A stretch of DNA of 53,200 nt from Bradyrhizobium sp. YR681 (GTDB taxonomy: Bacteria > Pseudomonadota > Alphaproteobacteria > Rhizobiales > Xanthobacteraceae): assembly GCF_000282615.1 (NCBI RefSeq), contig NZ_AKIY01000230.1, forward strand, positions 1 to 53,200, read 5' to 3'. Both the position numbers and the translations under genes were made by a program. The notes beneath the pieces were generated by a model. It did no database searches, was not told the origin of the DNA, and was given only the letters and a program-made list of their open reading frames with translations. Shown here in pieces: positions 35,028-43,396 of this stretch. The first letter of the stretch is position 1. Each line of letters opens with the position of its first letter.

Positions 35028-36344
35028 TCAGTACGCCAGAAGATTGTCGCGGAAGTGCTTGTGCTCGTAGGCCTTGCGCATCAGGCCGCGATCCTGCAGC
35101 GCCGGCACCAGCCCGTCCTCGATCTCGGCGAGTGTGCGGCGGTTGACGTTGGGCATCGAGAAAAGGAATCCGTCGCCGCCGACGTCCTGCATCACCTCGC
35201 CCATCTGTGCGGCGACGGCGTCGGGTGTGCCGCAGAGCTCGACCGACAGGTCGACCGCATTGAAGCTCGCCATCGTCTCCCGGATCGAGCGCCCTTTCGC
35301 CATCAGGCGGTACTGCTCGAGATTCTGCTGATGGCCGTTGGTGGTCACATCGTCGGGCAGCGGCTTTTCGAGATCGAACTTGCCGAAGTCGATATTGGTC
35401 ACCTTGCCGAAATGCGCGAGCCGCTCGTCGATGCGTTCCATCGCGATGGCGGCCCGCCTCTTCTTGCGCTCCTGGGCATCCTGCATGGTGTCGCCGAGGA
35501 TCGGGTTGATGAGATAGAGCACCTTGCAATCGGAGGGTTTGCGGCCGCATGCGATCATGTGCTTGTGGACGTCGTCGCGGTAGGAACGCATCGCCTCGAT
35601 GCCCTTGACGTGGACCACGATGGTGTCGGCATGGGCGGCGGCGAATTTGCGTCCGCGCGGCGAGCCGCCGGCCTGGGCGATCACGGGTCGGCCCTGCGGC
35701 GCCGGCCCCGAGTTGAGCGGACCGCGCGTCTTGTAATACTTGCCGCTGTAATTGACGGCGTGCACCTTGCTGTGATCGACCAGCACGCCGCTCTTGCGGT
35801 CGGCGATGATGGCGCCCGGCTCCCACGAATCCCACAGGCCGTTGCAGACCTCCATGTATTCGTCAGCCATGTCATAGCGCAGATCGTGCTCCGGCATGCC
35901 CGGCATGCCGAAGTTCATGGCCGCGAAGTCCGAACTGCCGGTGACGGCATTCCAGCCGATGCGCCCGCCCGACACCTGGTCGAGCGTCGCCACCAGGCGG
36001 GAGAGCAGATAGGGATGGTAGGCGTATGTTCCAAAAGTAGGCACGATGCCGATGCGCGATGTCACCTGCGTCATCAGCGCCGCCACCACTGACGGATCCT
36101 GACGCGGCACCGCGATGCCGTTCTTGAGATAGATGTCGGTCGAGCCACCGAAGCTCTCGCCGACATAGGACGAATCTTCGAGCAGGATGTAGTCGAAGCA
36201 GGCGCGCTCGAGCGCACGCGCCGCGTTCAGGAACAGCTCAGGCTCCATCCAGGTCTGGCCGATATGTCCGGTCCAGGATTCGCCCCAGGCCTGCACGCTC
36301 GATCCCTGAAGGAACCAGGCCAAGTGAAATGGTTTGGTGGGCAT
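35028..36344 (-). CDS. Luciferase-like FMN-dependent monooxygenase (DszA class)
   Basis: This 438-residue enzyme is of the luciferase-like family, NtaA/DszA class. It opens with FHLAWFLQGSSVQAWGESW and has ACFDYILLEDSSYVG, ITSRIGIVPTFGTYAY-type strands, SGGRIGWNAVTGSSDFAAMNFG and GRPVIAQAGGSPRGRKFAAAHADTIV. It is first in block 5, preceded by GGAG at the start codon. It would need reduced FMN from a reductase not encoded here. It is a different subgroup from the enzyme at 27778-29139, so the two need not share a substrate. Confidence 0.94.
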   Translation of the reverse strand: MPTKPFHLAWFLQGSSVQAWGESWTGHIGQTWMEPELFLNAARALERACFDYILLEDSSYVGESFGGSTDIYLKNGIAVPRQDPSVVAALMTQVTSRIGIVPTFGTYAYHPYLLSRLVATLDQVSGGRIGWNAVTGSSDFAAMNFGMPGMPEHDLRYDMADEYMEVCNGLWDSWEPGAIIADRKSGVLVDHSKVHAVNYSGKYYKTRGPLNSGPAPQGRPVIAQAGGSPRGRKFAAAHADTIVVHVKGIEAMRSYRDDVHKHMIACGRKPSDCKVLYLINPILGDTMQDAQERKKRRAAIAMERIDERLAHFGKVTNIDFGKFDLEKPLPDDVTTNGHQQNLEQYRLMAKGRSIRETMASFNAVDLSVELCGTPDAVAAQMGEVMQDVGGDGFLFSMPNVNRRTLAEIEDGLVPALQDRGLMRKAYEHKHFRDNLLAY

Positions 36345-36714
36345 CTCGGCTCCATAACCACGATCAAGTTGCGGGATCGACCGAATGAACTAAGCAAGTA
36401 CTGTGCCGACCTCCTACGCGCTGTCGTCGTGGAGGCTGGTAACAGCACTCCGGTCATGCCTGGAGAAGCGGTCCGTCCCGATCGCTTCGGGTCGCTTTTG
36501 GCGCCCGTGCGTGCTGAAAACTTAAGCTCGGGCATACGTCGAGAAGAAATTGCACGCGACAAGGGCGACCGAGACCGCGATCGCTTCTCCCCACGCAACG
36601 CCAATCTGCGATATTTCCTTCGATCGTTCGCGTGAAACCCGGAAGGCTTGTCGAACGGAAGGTTCAAATCGCGGAAGCGCAACCACCGCGTTGTCAACGC
36701 TGCGGGCCTGACGT
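36345..36714. other. Intergenic region of 370 bases, no recognisable gene
   Basis: This lies between the start of the block 5 operon and the end of the block 6 operon, so it should hold the block 5 promoter. Small open frames on both strands exist, including a minus frame running into 36522-36758 and a plus frame to 36635, but none has a recognisable protein or ribosome site. The base composition is less GC-rich than the neighbours near 36500-36620, which could indicate a decayed gene. No hairpin terminator was seen. Confidence 0.35.
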
Positions 36715-38118
36715 CTAACGAAGGCGGCTGCAGATTTTCGCAGCAGAGATGCCGGCAATGCGACCCAGCACCGTCGCCGTCAGCAGGCCATTGCCCGAAA
36801 GATATCCGCTGGCCTGCGCCCCGGAAACTCCGGCCGCCGCGCCACCCGCGGCGAAAAGGTTGGGCAATGGGTGGGCATCCCGGTCGAGCACGCGCGCGTG
36901 GCGATCGACGGCAAGACCTCCCTGGGTGTGAAAAAGCGCACCCGTCACACGAACGGCCTTGAAGGGCGGCAACAGCGGCGCGACGCCGGCAAAACTCCGC
37001 CCGAATGCGTCGGCGTCGCCACTTTGCTTGAGACCTGCGACCGCTGCGAAAGTTTCCCCAAGGGCATCGGCCGGCAATTTAAGACGCACTGCCAACGCCT
37101 CGATGCTGTCAGCCTCGATCACCGCGCCGCTCGCCTCGGCGCGCCTGAAATCCTCGAACTGGCGTGCGACGGTCGCAATTCGCTCATCAAAAACACTGAA
37201 TGCAATCGACTCCGGCTCGGCAATGACCGCAGCCGCCTGCTCGGAATAGCCGAGGCTCTCGTTCGAGAAGCGTCGGCCGTTTGTGTTGACCTGAAAGCCC
37301 CCTTCCATGATCGTGGCCCAGGTAATCAGAATGCCATGGGGATGTGCCACCGATCCGTGGCCCTGGTAGCCGGACATATGGAGGAGTTTTGCACCCAGCG
37401 CCTCGCCCCAGAGCGCGGCATCGCCGCGATTGCCCGGATGGCCGAAATAGAGCGCGCCCTGCATCTCCGGGATGTGTTGCGCAACCAACGCCGGATTGCC
37501 GCCATATCCGTTGCAGGCGAGGATCAAGGTATCGCACCCGATCGCGTCCCGCGTTCCATCCGGTCGCGTTATCTCAAGTCCGTGAATGCGACGCTCGGCA
37601 TCGCCAAAGAGCCCGGTGACGGCCGCTTGCACCATCAACGGCAAGCCAGCCTCCTCGACCGCTTGCCGCAGACGATCGATCAACTCGGCGCCGGATCGGC
37701 TCGGCAGACCATGCATCCGGCGCGCCGCATGGCCCGGATAGTCGAAATCATGCACCACGGAAAATGGCAGGCCATGGCGATCGGCAAGCCATTCGACCGT
37801 AGGACCAGACTGCGCTGCGACGAGATCGACGATCGCATCATCGGCCTCTCCATGTGCCTTCTTGCGGATATCAGCAGCAAAGAGCTCCGGCGTATCGACG
37901 ATGCCGTGCAATTTCTGAAACCGCGTTTCCGCAGCCGGTATCAGCCCGGCCGATAAAGCGGTCGAACCGCGCGGAAGGGGATCGCGCTCGAAAATCGCGA
38001 CCTCCGCGCCGGCCTCGTGGGCAGCGAGCGCGGCGCAAAGACCTGCCGCCCCGCCCCCGACGACAAGAACCGAAATAGTTGTCTCGAAACCCTCGGACGG
38101 AACCGGCTTGATGGTCAC
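36715..38118 (-). CDS. FAD-dependent dehydrogenase, fumarate-reductase flavoprotein type
   Basis: This 467-residue flavoprotein is of the fumarate reductase/succinate dehydrogenase A type, as in TcuA (tricarballylate dehydrogenase) and 3-ketosteroid dehydrogenases. The FAD motif GGGAAGLCAALAAHEAGAEV starts at about residue 21, and E44 follows. Other motifs are RGSTALSAGLIPAA, the His-bearing SYQGHGSVAHP-like segment, GGLAVDRHARVLDRDAHPLPN and AAGGAAAGVSGAQASGYLSG. The start is GTG 38118, which overlaps the previous stop as GTGA. It is the last gene of the long operon and may desaturate a succinate-like acid (inference). Confidence 0.92.
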   Translation of the reverse strand: MTIKPVPSEGFETTISVLVVGGGAAGLCAALAAHEAGAEVAIFERDPLPRGSTALSAGLIPAAETRFQKLHGIVDTPELFAADIRKKAHGEADDAIVDLVAAQSGPTVEWLADRHGLPFSVVHDFDYPGHAARRMHGLPSRSGAELIDRLRQAVEEAGLPLMVQAAVTGLFGDAERRIHGLEITRPDGTRDAIGCDTLILACNGYGGNPALVAQHIPEMQGALYFGHPGNRGDAALWGEALGAKLLHMSGYQGHGSVAHPHGILITWATIMEGGFQVNTNGRRFSNESLGYSEQAAAVIAEPESIAFSVFDERIATVARQFEDFRRAEASGAVIEADSIEALAVRLKLPADALGETFAAVAGLKQSGDADAFGRSFAGVAPLLPPFKAVRVTGALFHTQGGLAVDRHARVLDRDAHPLPNLFAAGGAAAGVSGAQASGYLSGNGLLTATVLGRIAGISAAKICSRLR

Positions 38119-38726
38119 CGCTTCGTCTCCGCCAGCATGTCGGCGATGGTTGCCACCCGGGCAACCGGCTTCAATGCCGCGATGGCGGTCTGGTGGGTGG
38201 CATCGTCGAAGGCGGCACAGCCGTCGGATAGCACGACGGCTTCGATATCCCGCACATGCGCATCGCGCACCGTCGACGCCACGCCACCATTGGTGACGAT
38301 GCCGCCGACGACCAGCCTGTCGATTGAAAACTTCCGCAGCAGCCATTCAAGCCGCGTCATGTAGAACGCCGAATAGGCGATCTTCTCGATCTGCAGGTCC
38401 GAAGGCGCCAATTCATCGACAAGCGCGTGGCCCCAACTGCCCGGCGCGAAATCGCCCTTGCACAGGAATGGTCGCAGCGCTTTCAGATGCGGCGAGATCA
38501 GCGGTTCGCCATCTTTGCCGGGGACCAGCGTAAAATGCGTCGAGATGATCCAGCCACCCGCAGCGCGAAAGACGTCAGCGAGCGGCTTCAGCCGCGAAGG
38601 CAGCGCTGCAATCGAAGCGGCGCCCTGCCCGCCTCGCGCGTAGGCGCCGTCGGGATGCAGGAAATCGTTCTGCAGATCGACGATCAGCAATGCCGTGCGC
38701 GTTACCGGAATCGGATCACCACTCAT
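38115..38726 (-). CDS. Isochorismatase-fold hydrolase lacking the catalytic Cys
   Basis: This 203-residue protein has the isochorismatase/cysteine-hydrolase fold. D17 (VDLQNDF) and K115 (EKIAYSAF) of the usual triad are present. The nucleophilic Cys position in the T-N/D-x-C motif is Gly148 (TNGGV). True isochorismatases such as PhzD also lack that Cys, whereas amide hydrolases of the fold need it. It could act on a vinyl ether, or use a different mechanism. A carbamoyl or amide substrate, as expected next to hydantoinase genes, is therefore uncertain. Both ends overlap neighbours by 4 bases. Confidence 0.9.
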   Translation of the reverse strand: MSGDPIPVTRTALLIVDLQNDFLHPDGAYARGGQGAASIAALPSRLKPLADVFRAAGGWIISTHFTLVPGKDGEPLISPHLKALRPFLCKGDFAPGSWGHALVDELAPSDLQIEKIAYSAFYMTRLEWLLRKFSIDRLVVGGIVTNGGVASTVRDAHVRDIEAVVLSDGCAAFDDATHQTAIAALKPVARVATIADMLAETKR

Positions 38727-40783
38727 GCCGATTGCCTTTCGATGATGATGTTGCCGAGCGCATCCACGCGCGCAACAAGACCAGGTTCAACCACGGTGGT
38801 GGCGTCGCCTTGCTCCAGGATCGCCGGTCCGGAAATCACCGCGCCGACCGGCAGTTCGAGCCGCGACCAGATCGAGGTGCGATGCCAGGCGCCGTCGAAC
38901 CAGACATTGCGGTCCTCGAGCTTCGCCTTGTCGATCGATGCATCGGCAGACGGTGCCAGTGCGGCGAGGTCGAAATGCGGCCGCCGGCCGATGGCGGCGG
39001 TGCGCAGCGTAACGATCTTGACCGGAATGCCGGGCAATTTGCGACTGAACTGCGCCTGGTAGGAAGCCTCAAAGGCCTGCCTGATCATCCCGGCATCGAT
39101 ACCGGTGGTGGTGTCGCCGAAAGTGACCGGCAGCGTCACCCCGATGGTATGGGTTTGCCCGACATAATGCATATCGAGTTCGTAGATCACATCTATGCGG
39201 TCGACCTGGACGCCCGCCGATGCGACCACGGCATGCGCCGCCTTGCCTTCCGCGATCATCCGCTGGTCCAGCCTCGTTGCGTCGAGACCTTCCAGCATCA
39301 AATTGACGGTCTGCACCTGGTCATGCCGGAGATCGGCGATGACGCAGCCGAGCGCCGACGTGATGCCCGGAAAGCGCGGAACCAAAGCCAGCTTCAGCCC
39401 CACCTCGCGCAGCAGCGCGCCCGCATGCAGCGCGCCGCCGCCACCGAACGGCATGATGGCGAAATTGCCGGGGTCATGACCGCGTTCGATCGACACCAGC
39501 CGGATCGCGCCGGCCATGCGCGCATTGGCGATCCGCACGATGGCCTCCGCGGCCGCCATCGCATCCAGCCCCAGCGGATCCCCGACATGGCGAAGAATTG
39601 CCGCTTTCGCCGCCTCGACATCCAATCGCGCGAGCTTGCCCCCGATCGGCCTCTCGGCGTTGATGCGGCCGAGCACCACATTGGCATCGGTCAGTGTCGG
39701 CCGATCATTGCCTGCCCCGTAGCTGACCGGCCCCGGCACCGAGCCGGCGCTCTCCGGACCGACCTGCAGCAATCCACCGCGATCGACATGCGCGATCGAA
39801 CCACCGCCGGCGCCGATCGTCGTGATCTCGATCATCGGCGTGCGGATCACCAATCCGAAATCAATCGTGGTCTGCGCCGCAAGCGAGGCCTGGCCGCCGG
39901 CGATCAGGGACACGTCGAAAGAGGTGCCGCCGAGATCGCCGGTGATGACATTGTCAAAACCGGCGGCGCGGGCAATGGCCCCGGCAGCGATCACGCCGGC
40001 GGCGGGGCCGGACAGCGCGGTGCGCACCGGGAATTTTCGTGCCATCGCCGTCGACATGACGCCGCCATTCGACTGCACGATGTGAAACTGCCCTTTGAAG
40101 CCTTCACCGCTCAGAGCATCCTGCAGTCTGCCGAGATACCGGCCGACCAGCGGCTGCAGATAGGCATTGAGCGCCGTCGTGGAGGTTCGTTCGAACTCCC
40201 GGATCTCGGGCAGGATTTCGCTGGAAGCAACCACGTCGTCATTGGGCCAGACCGCGCGTGCGGCAGCGAGCGCAGCGCGTTCATTGGCCGGATTGGCATA
40301 GGCGTTGATGAAGACGATCGCGAGCGCCTCGGCTCCGGCCGCCAGCAATTTGCGCGCCTGCGCCTGAATTTCCGCGGGATCGACGGCCGTGCGAATGCTG
40401 CCGTCAGCCAATACCCGCTCGTCGACTTCAAGGCGCATGTCGCGATCGACCACCGGCACAAAATCGCCCCACAGGCCCCAGGTATGCGGCCGGTCGCGAC
40501 GGCGCATTTCCAGCACATCGCGGAATCCCGCGGTCGTGATCAGGCCGATGCGTGCTCCCTTGCGCTCCAGCAAGGCGTTGGTACCGACCGTCGTGCCATG
40601 CACGATCGCGCCGAAGTTGCTGATCTGCCCGAGGACCTTAAGACCGAGCAGAAACCCTTCAGCCTCGTTGCCACGCTGCGAGGGCACCTTGGCGGTGCGA
40701 AATTGCGCGCGGTCCTGGTCATAGAAGAACAGATCGGTAAACGTTCCGCCGACATCGACACCAATGATCGAGGAGCCGCTCAT
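38723..40783 (-). CDS. hyuA: Hydantoinase/oxoprolinase subunit A (HyuA)
   Basis: This 686-residue protein is of the HyuA family (N-methylhydantoinase A, 5-oxoprolinase N-terminal half). The ATP-binding actin-like motif GVDVGGTFTDLFFYD is at residues 8-22. A second nucleotide motif is GDLGGTSFDVSLI near residue 275, and AGGGSIAHVD follows. With HyuB it would hydrolyse a cyclic imide or lactam, usually ATP-dependently; relatives also include acetone and acetophenone carboxylases. It is coupled by 4-base overlaps to HyuB upstream and the isochorismatase-fold gene downstream. Confidence 0.93.
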   Translation of the reverse strand: MSGSSIIGVDVGGTFTDLFFYDQDRAQFRTAKVPSQRGNEAEGFLLGLKVLGQISNFGAIVHGTTVGTNALLERKGARIGLITTAGFRDVLEMRRRDRPHTWGLWGDFVPVVDRDMRLEVDERVLADGSIRTAVDPAEIQAQARKLLAAGAEALAIVFINAYANPANERAALAAARAVWPNDDVVASSEILPEIREFERTSTTALNAYLQPLVGRYLGRLQDALSGEGFKGQFHIVQSNGGVMSTAMARKFPVRTALSGPAAGVIAAGAIARAAGFDNVITGDLGGTSFDVSLIAGGQASLAAQTTIDFGLVIRTPMIEITTIGAGGGSIAHVDRGGLLQVGPESAGSVPGPVSYGAGNDRPTLTDANVVLGRINAERPIGGKLARLDVEAAKAAILRHVGDPLGLDAMAAAEAIVRIANARMAGAIRLVSIERGHDPGNFAIMPFGGGGALHAGALLREVGLKLALVPRFPGITSALGCVIADLRHDQVQTVNLMLEGLDATRLDQRMIAEGKAAHAVVASAGVQVDRIDVIYELDMHYVGQTHTIGVTLPVTFGDTTTGIDAGMIRQAFEASYQAQFSRKLPGIPVKIVTLRTAAIGRRPHFDLAALAPSADASIDKAKLEDRNVWFDGAWHRTSIWSRLELPVGAVISGPAILEQGDATTVVEPGLVARVDALGNIIIERQSA

Positions 40784-42486
40784 GACTTCACTCCGAACGC
40801 CACGGCATCCGTGCTGATATAGCCAAGGCGAAGGTCGCGCTCGACCTTTGCCGGATCGCGACTGACAGCCGGACCGAATCCGCCGCCGCCGGGCGTTTCA
40901 AGCCGGACCCGCTGTCCCTTGGCGATCTTCACGTCGGTAATCTTTGACGCCAGCGGCGGTGACGACTTGCCGCCCGGCGTGTCGAAGACGAAGCGGTTCA
41001 GGGCCGCCGCGCCGCCGCCATTGACGCCGAACGGCGCGAACTTGCCCCGCTCGCCCAGCAGGAACACGTCGGCACCGGTCTCGCCGAGGGCTTCGATCTC
41101 GTAGATGGCGCCGAGGCCGCCGCGATGCTGGCCGATCCCGGCGCTGTCCGGACGCAGCGCCCATTGCGTGAACATGACGGGATAGGAAGCTTCCAGGATC
41201 TCGACGGGCGGAATCGTCGCCATCGAGATCGGATTGTTGCCGTGGTTCAATCCATCGCTGAGGGGGTTGCCGCCGAGCCCGCCGCCGAAAAACGAGAACA
41301 TCACCCAGCGCGAACCGTCATTGCGATACCCCGCGAGCGACAAGGCGTTGATGGTGCCGAACGGCGCCGCCATGGCGCGATCCGGCGCGGCGATGGCGAT
41401 AGCGCCAAACACGACGCCGATGACGCGCAGGATGGTTTCGGTGTAGCCGCCGACCGGACGCGGCGCCTTGACGCCGAGCAGGGTCGTCTCAGGAATGATG
41501 AAGGTGATCGGCTCGAGACAACCGGCATTGGCGGGCACGTCGGTAAAGACGTGCTTGAGCGCCACGTAACAGCAGGCGGCGGCGGTCGCATAGGCGATGT
41601 TGAGCGGGCCGGCGCAGGGCGGTGACGACCGGGAGAAATCCAGCACCATGGTCTCGCCGGCGATGGTGAGATCAAGCGCGATCTTCAGCGGCTCGTCGGC
41701 GACGCCGTCATTGTCGAGAAAGTCCTCGAAACTGTAGACACCGTCGGGCAGGGCGCGGAGATTCTCGCGCATCAACGCCGACGCCCTGCGGGTGAAGACA
41801 TCAAGCGCCGCCGAAATCGTGTCCTCGCCGTAGTCGTCGAGCAGGCTGGCAAGGCGGCGTTCGCCGAGCGCCAGAGCATTGAGCTGCCCGTTCAGATCGC
41901 CGAAATTCGATGTCGGCACGCGGCTGTTGGCGGCAAGGATATCGATCATGTCTTCGTTGATCACGCCGGCGCGGAACAGTTTTATCGGCGGAAACCGCAC
42001 ACCCTCCTGAAAGCTTTCGGTGGCGCGAGAATTGAAGCCGCCAGGTACATTGCCTCCGATGTCCAGCCAATGGCCAACCGAGGCGATCCAGCAGAACACC
42101 CGATCGTTGCGGTAGATCGGCCGGACCAGCCGGAAGTCGTTGAGATGCGTGCCACCCTCATAGGGGTCGTTGAACAGGAATGTATCGCCGGGCTGCAGAT
42201 GATCACGGCCGGAGGCGGCATCGCGCGCGACCTTGTCGATCACCGCTTTGACGGCAAAAGCCATCGCGCCGACAAAGATCGGCAGGCCGGTGGTCCCTTG
42301 AACCAGGGTCGCGCCGGTCTCGGCGTGATAGAGACCATGACAGGCATCGCGGGCCTCGGCGATGATGGGATTGAAGGCCGAACGATAGAGCGTGGCGTCC
42401 ATCTCGTCGGCAATCTGCTCGAGGCGCCCCTTGAGCACAGCCAGGGTTACGGGGTCGATCGTCTTGGTCATCTGTGCCGCCGTCAT
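40780..42486 (-). CDS. hyuB: Hydantoinase/oxoprolinase subunit B (HyuB)
   Basis: This 568-residue protein is of the HyuB family. Characteristic segments are DPVTLAVLKGRLEQIADEM, FLFNDPYEGGTHLNDFRLV, ASVGHWLDIGGNVPGGF, PDSAGIGQHRGGLGAIYE, NGGGAAALNRFV and the C-terminal LETPGGGGFGP. It partners with HyuA in a heteromeric ATP-dependent hydrolase or carboxylase. The ATG at 42486 overlaps the upstream stop; a second ATG lies 15 bases further in. Its position next to a putative amide hydrolase suggests a heterocyclic nitrogen substrate. Confidence 0.93.
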   Translation of the reverse strand: MTAAQMTKTIDPVTLAVLKGRLEQIADEMDATLYRSAFNPIIAEARDACHGLYHAETGATLVQGTTGLPIFVGAMAFAVKAVIDKVARDAASGRDHLQPGDTFLFNDPYEGGTHLNDFRLVRPIYRNDRVFCWIASVGHWLDIGGNVPGGFNSRATESFQEGVRFPPIKLFRAGVINEDMIDILAANSRVPTSNFGDLNGQLNALALGERRLASLLDDYGEDTISAALDVFTRRASALMRENLRALPDGVYSFEDFLDNDGVADEPLKIALDLTIAGETMVLDFSRSSPPCAGPLNIAYATAAACCYVALKHVFTDVPANAGCLEPITFIIPETTLLGVKAPRPVGGYTETILRVIGVVFGAIAIAAPDRAMAAPFGTINALSLAGYRNDGSRWVMFSFFGGGLGGNPLSDGLNHGNNPISMATIPPVEILEASYPVMFTQWALRPDSAGIGQHRGGLGAIYEIEALGETGADVFLLGERGKFAPFGVNGGGAAALNRFVFDTPGGKSSPPLASKITDVKIAKGQRVRLETPGGGGFGPAVSRDPAKVERDLRLGYISTDAVAFGVKS

Positions 42487-43382
42487 CTGGTTTTGTCGCC
42501 GGGTCCGTTCGCCGGGAATTCGTAGCTCTGCCCGAGTTCCAGCATCTGCGGCGTGCCGATGATCTCATTCAGCGTGTCGAAATCGAACATGTCACTGCGA
42601 AAGGCTTCGGTGGTGCCATCGCGCGCGAGGGTCTCGTAAAAGGCTTTGGCCGCCTTGGCGACCGCACGAACGATGCCGCCTGGAAAGATCACCAGCGAAA
42701 AGCCCAGCGCCTGCAGCTTGTCCTTGCCGAGGATGGGTGTCTGGCCGCCTTCGACCATGTTCGCCATCAAGGGCAGCCGGTCGCCAAGTCTCTGCGCGAT
42801 GGCCCGAAGCTGTGCCTCGTTGCGCGGCGCCTCGACGAACAGCACGTCCGCGCCGGCCTCGGCATACCGCCCGGCGCGTTCGACGGCCTGCTCAAAGCCT
42901 TCGACCGCCACCGCGTCGGTTCGCGCGATCACCAGGGTTTCGCAGCTGAGGCGCGCGTCGGTCGCCGCCCTGATCTTGCCGACCATCTCCGTCGTCGGGA
43001 TGAGACTCTTGTCCTGCAGGTGACCGCAGCGCTTTGGGAAGGTCTGGTCCTCGAGCTGGATCGCGGTGGCGCCGGCGCGCTCGAACAAACGCATGGTGCG
43101 CTGGACGTTGAGGGCATTGCCGTAGCCGGTATCGGCATCGACGATCAAAGGCGTGGCGACGCGATCGCGGATCAGACTCAGCGTCTCGGCCACCTCCGAC
43201 ATGGTCACGAGCCCGATGTCGGGGCGCCCGAGCCGGGTGTAGGCGATGCTTGCGCCGGACAGATAGAGCGCACGAAATCCCGCATCGGTTGCCAGCGAAG
43301 CGGTCAAGGCGTCATAAACACCGGAAGCCAGCACGATGTCCGGCCCGTGCAACATGGTCTTGAGAGACGTTTGATCAGACAT
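42483..43382 (-). CDS. Isocitrate lyase/PEP mutase family C-C lyase
   Basis: This 299-residue TIM-barrel protein is of the isocitrate lyase/PEP mutase superfamily (2-methylisocitrate lyase, dimethylmalate lyase, oxaloacetate decarboxylase). Metal-binding acids lie in VDADTGYGN (residues 81-89) and QLEDQTFPKRCGH (residues 109-121), the last part being the KxCGH gating loop with an intact Cys. ATG 43382 is preferred because GGGGAGGG lies 5 bases upstream; GTG 43400 and ATG 43385 are alternatives. It would cleave a 2-hydroxyacid to pyruvate or glyoxylate and a short acid. Confidence 0.92.
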   Translation of the reverse strand: MSDQTSLKTMLHGPDIVLASGVYDALTASLATDAGFRALYLSGASIAYTRLGRPDIGLVTMSEVAETLSLIRDRVATPLIVDADTGYGNALNVQRTMRLFERAGATAIQLEDQTFPKRCGHLQDKSLIPTTEMVGKIRAATDARLSCETLVIARTDAVAVEGFEQAVERAGRYAEAGADVLFVEAPRNEAQLRAIAQRLGDRLPLMANMVEGGQTPILGKDKLQALGFSLVIFPGGIVRAVAKAAKAFYETLARDGTTEAFRSDMFDFDTLNEIIGTPQMLELGQSYEFPANGPGDKTR

Positions 43383-43396
43383 CATGCCCTCCCCGA

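Noticed and set aside
33952..35835. 627-codon minus-strand open frame
   Set aside because: It overlaps the binding protein and luciferase-like gene in another frame of the same strand, with low-complexity arginine-rich content.
36345..36714. Possible small gene in the gap
   Set aside because: Frames exist on both strands but none has a start signal or a protein I can identify.
38115..38726. Reading the isochorismatase-fold gene as a pseudogene because the Cys is missing
   Set aside because: The frame is intact with 4-base overlaps on both sides, and Cys-less members of the fold are active enzymes.
38690..40822. 710-codon plus-strand open frame
   Set aside because: It is the antisense shadow of hyuA, which has full family motifs.
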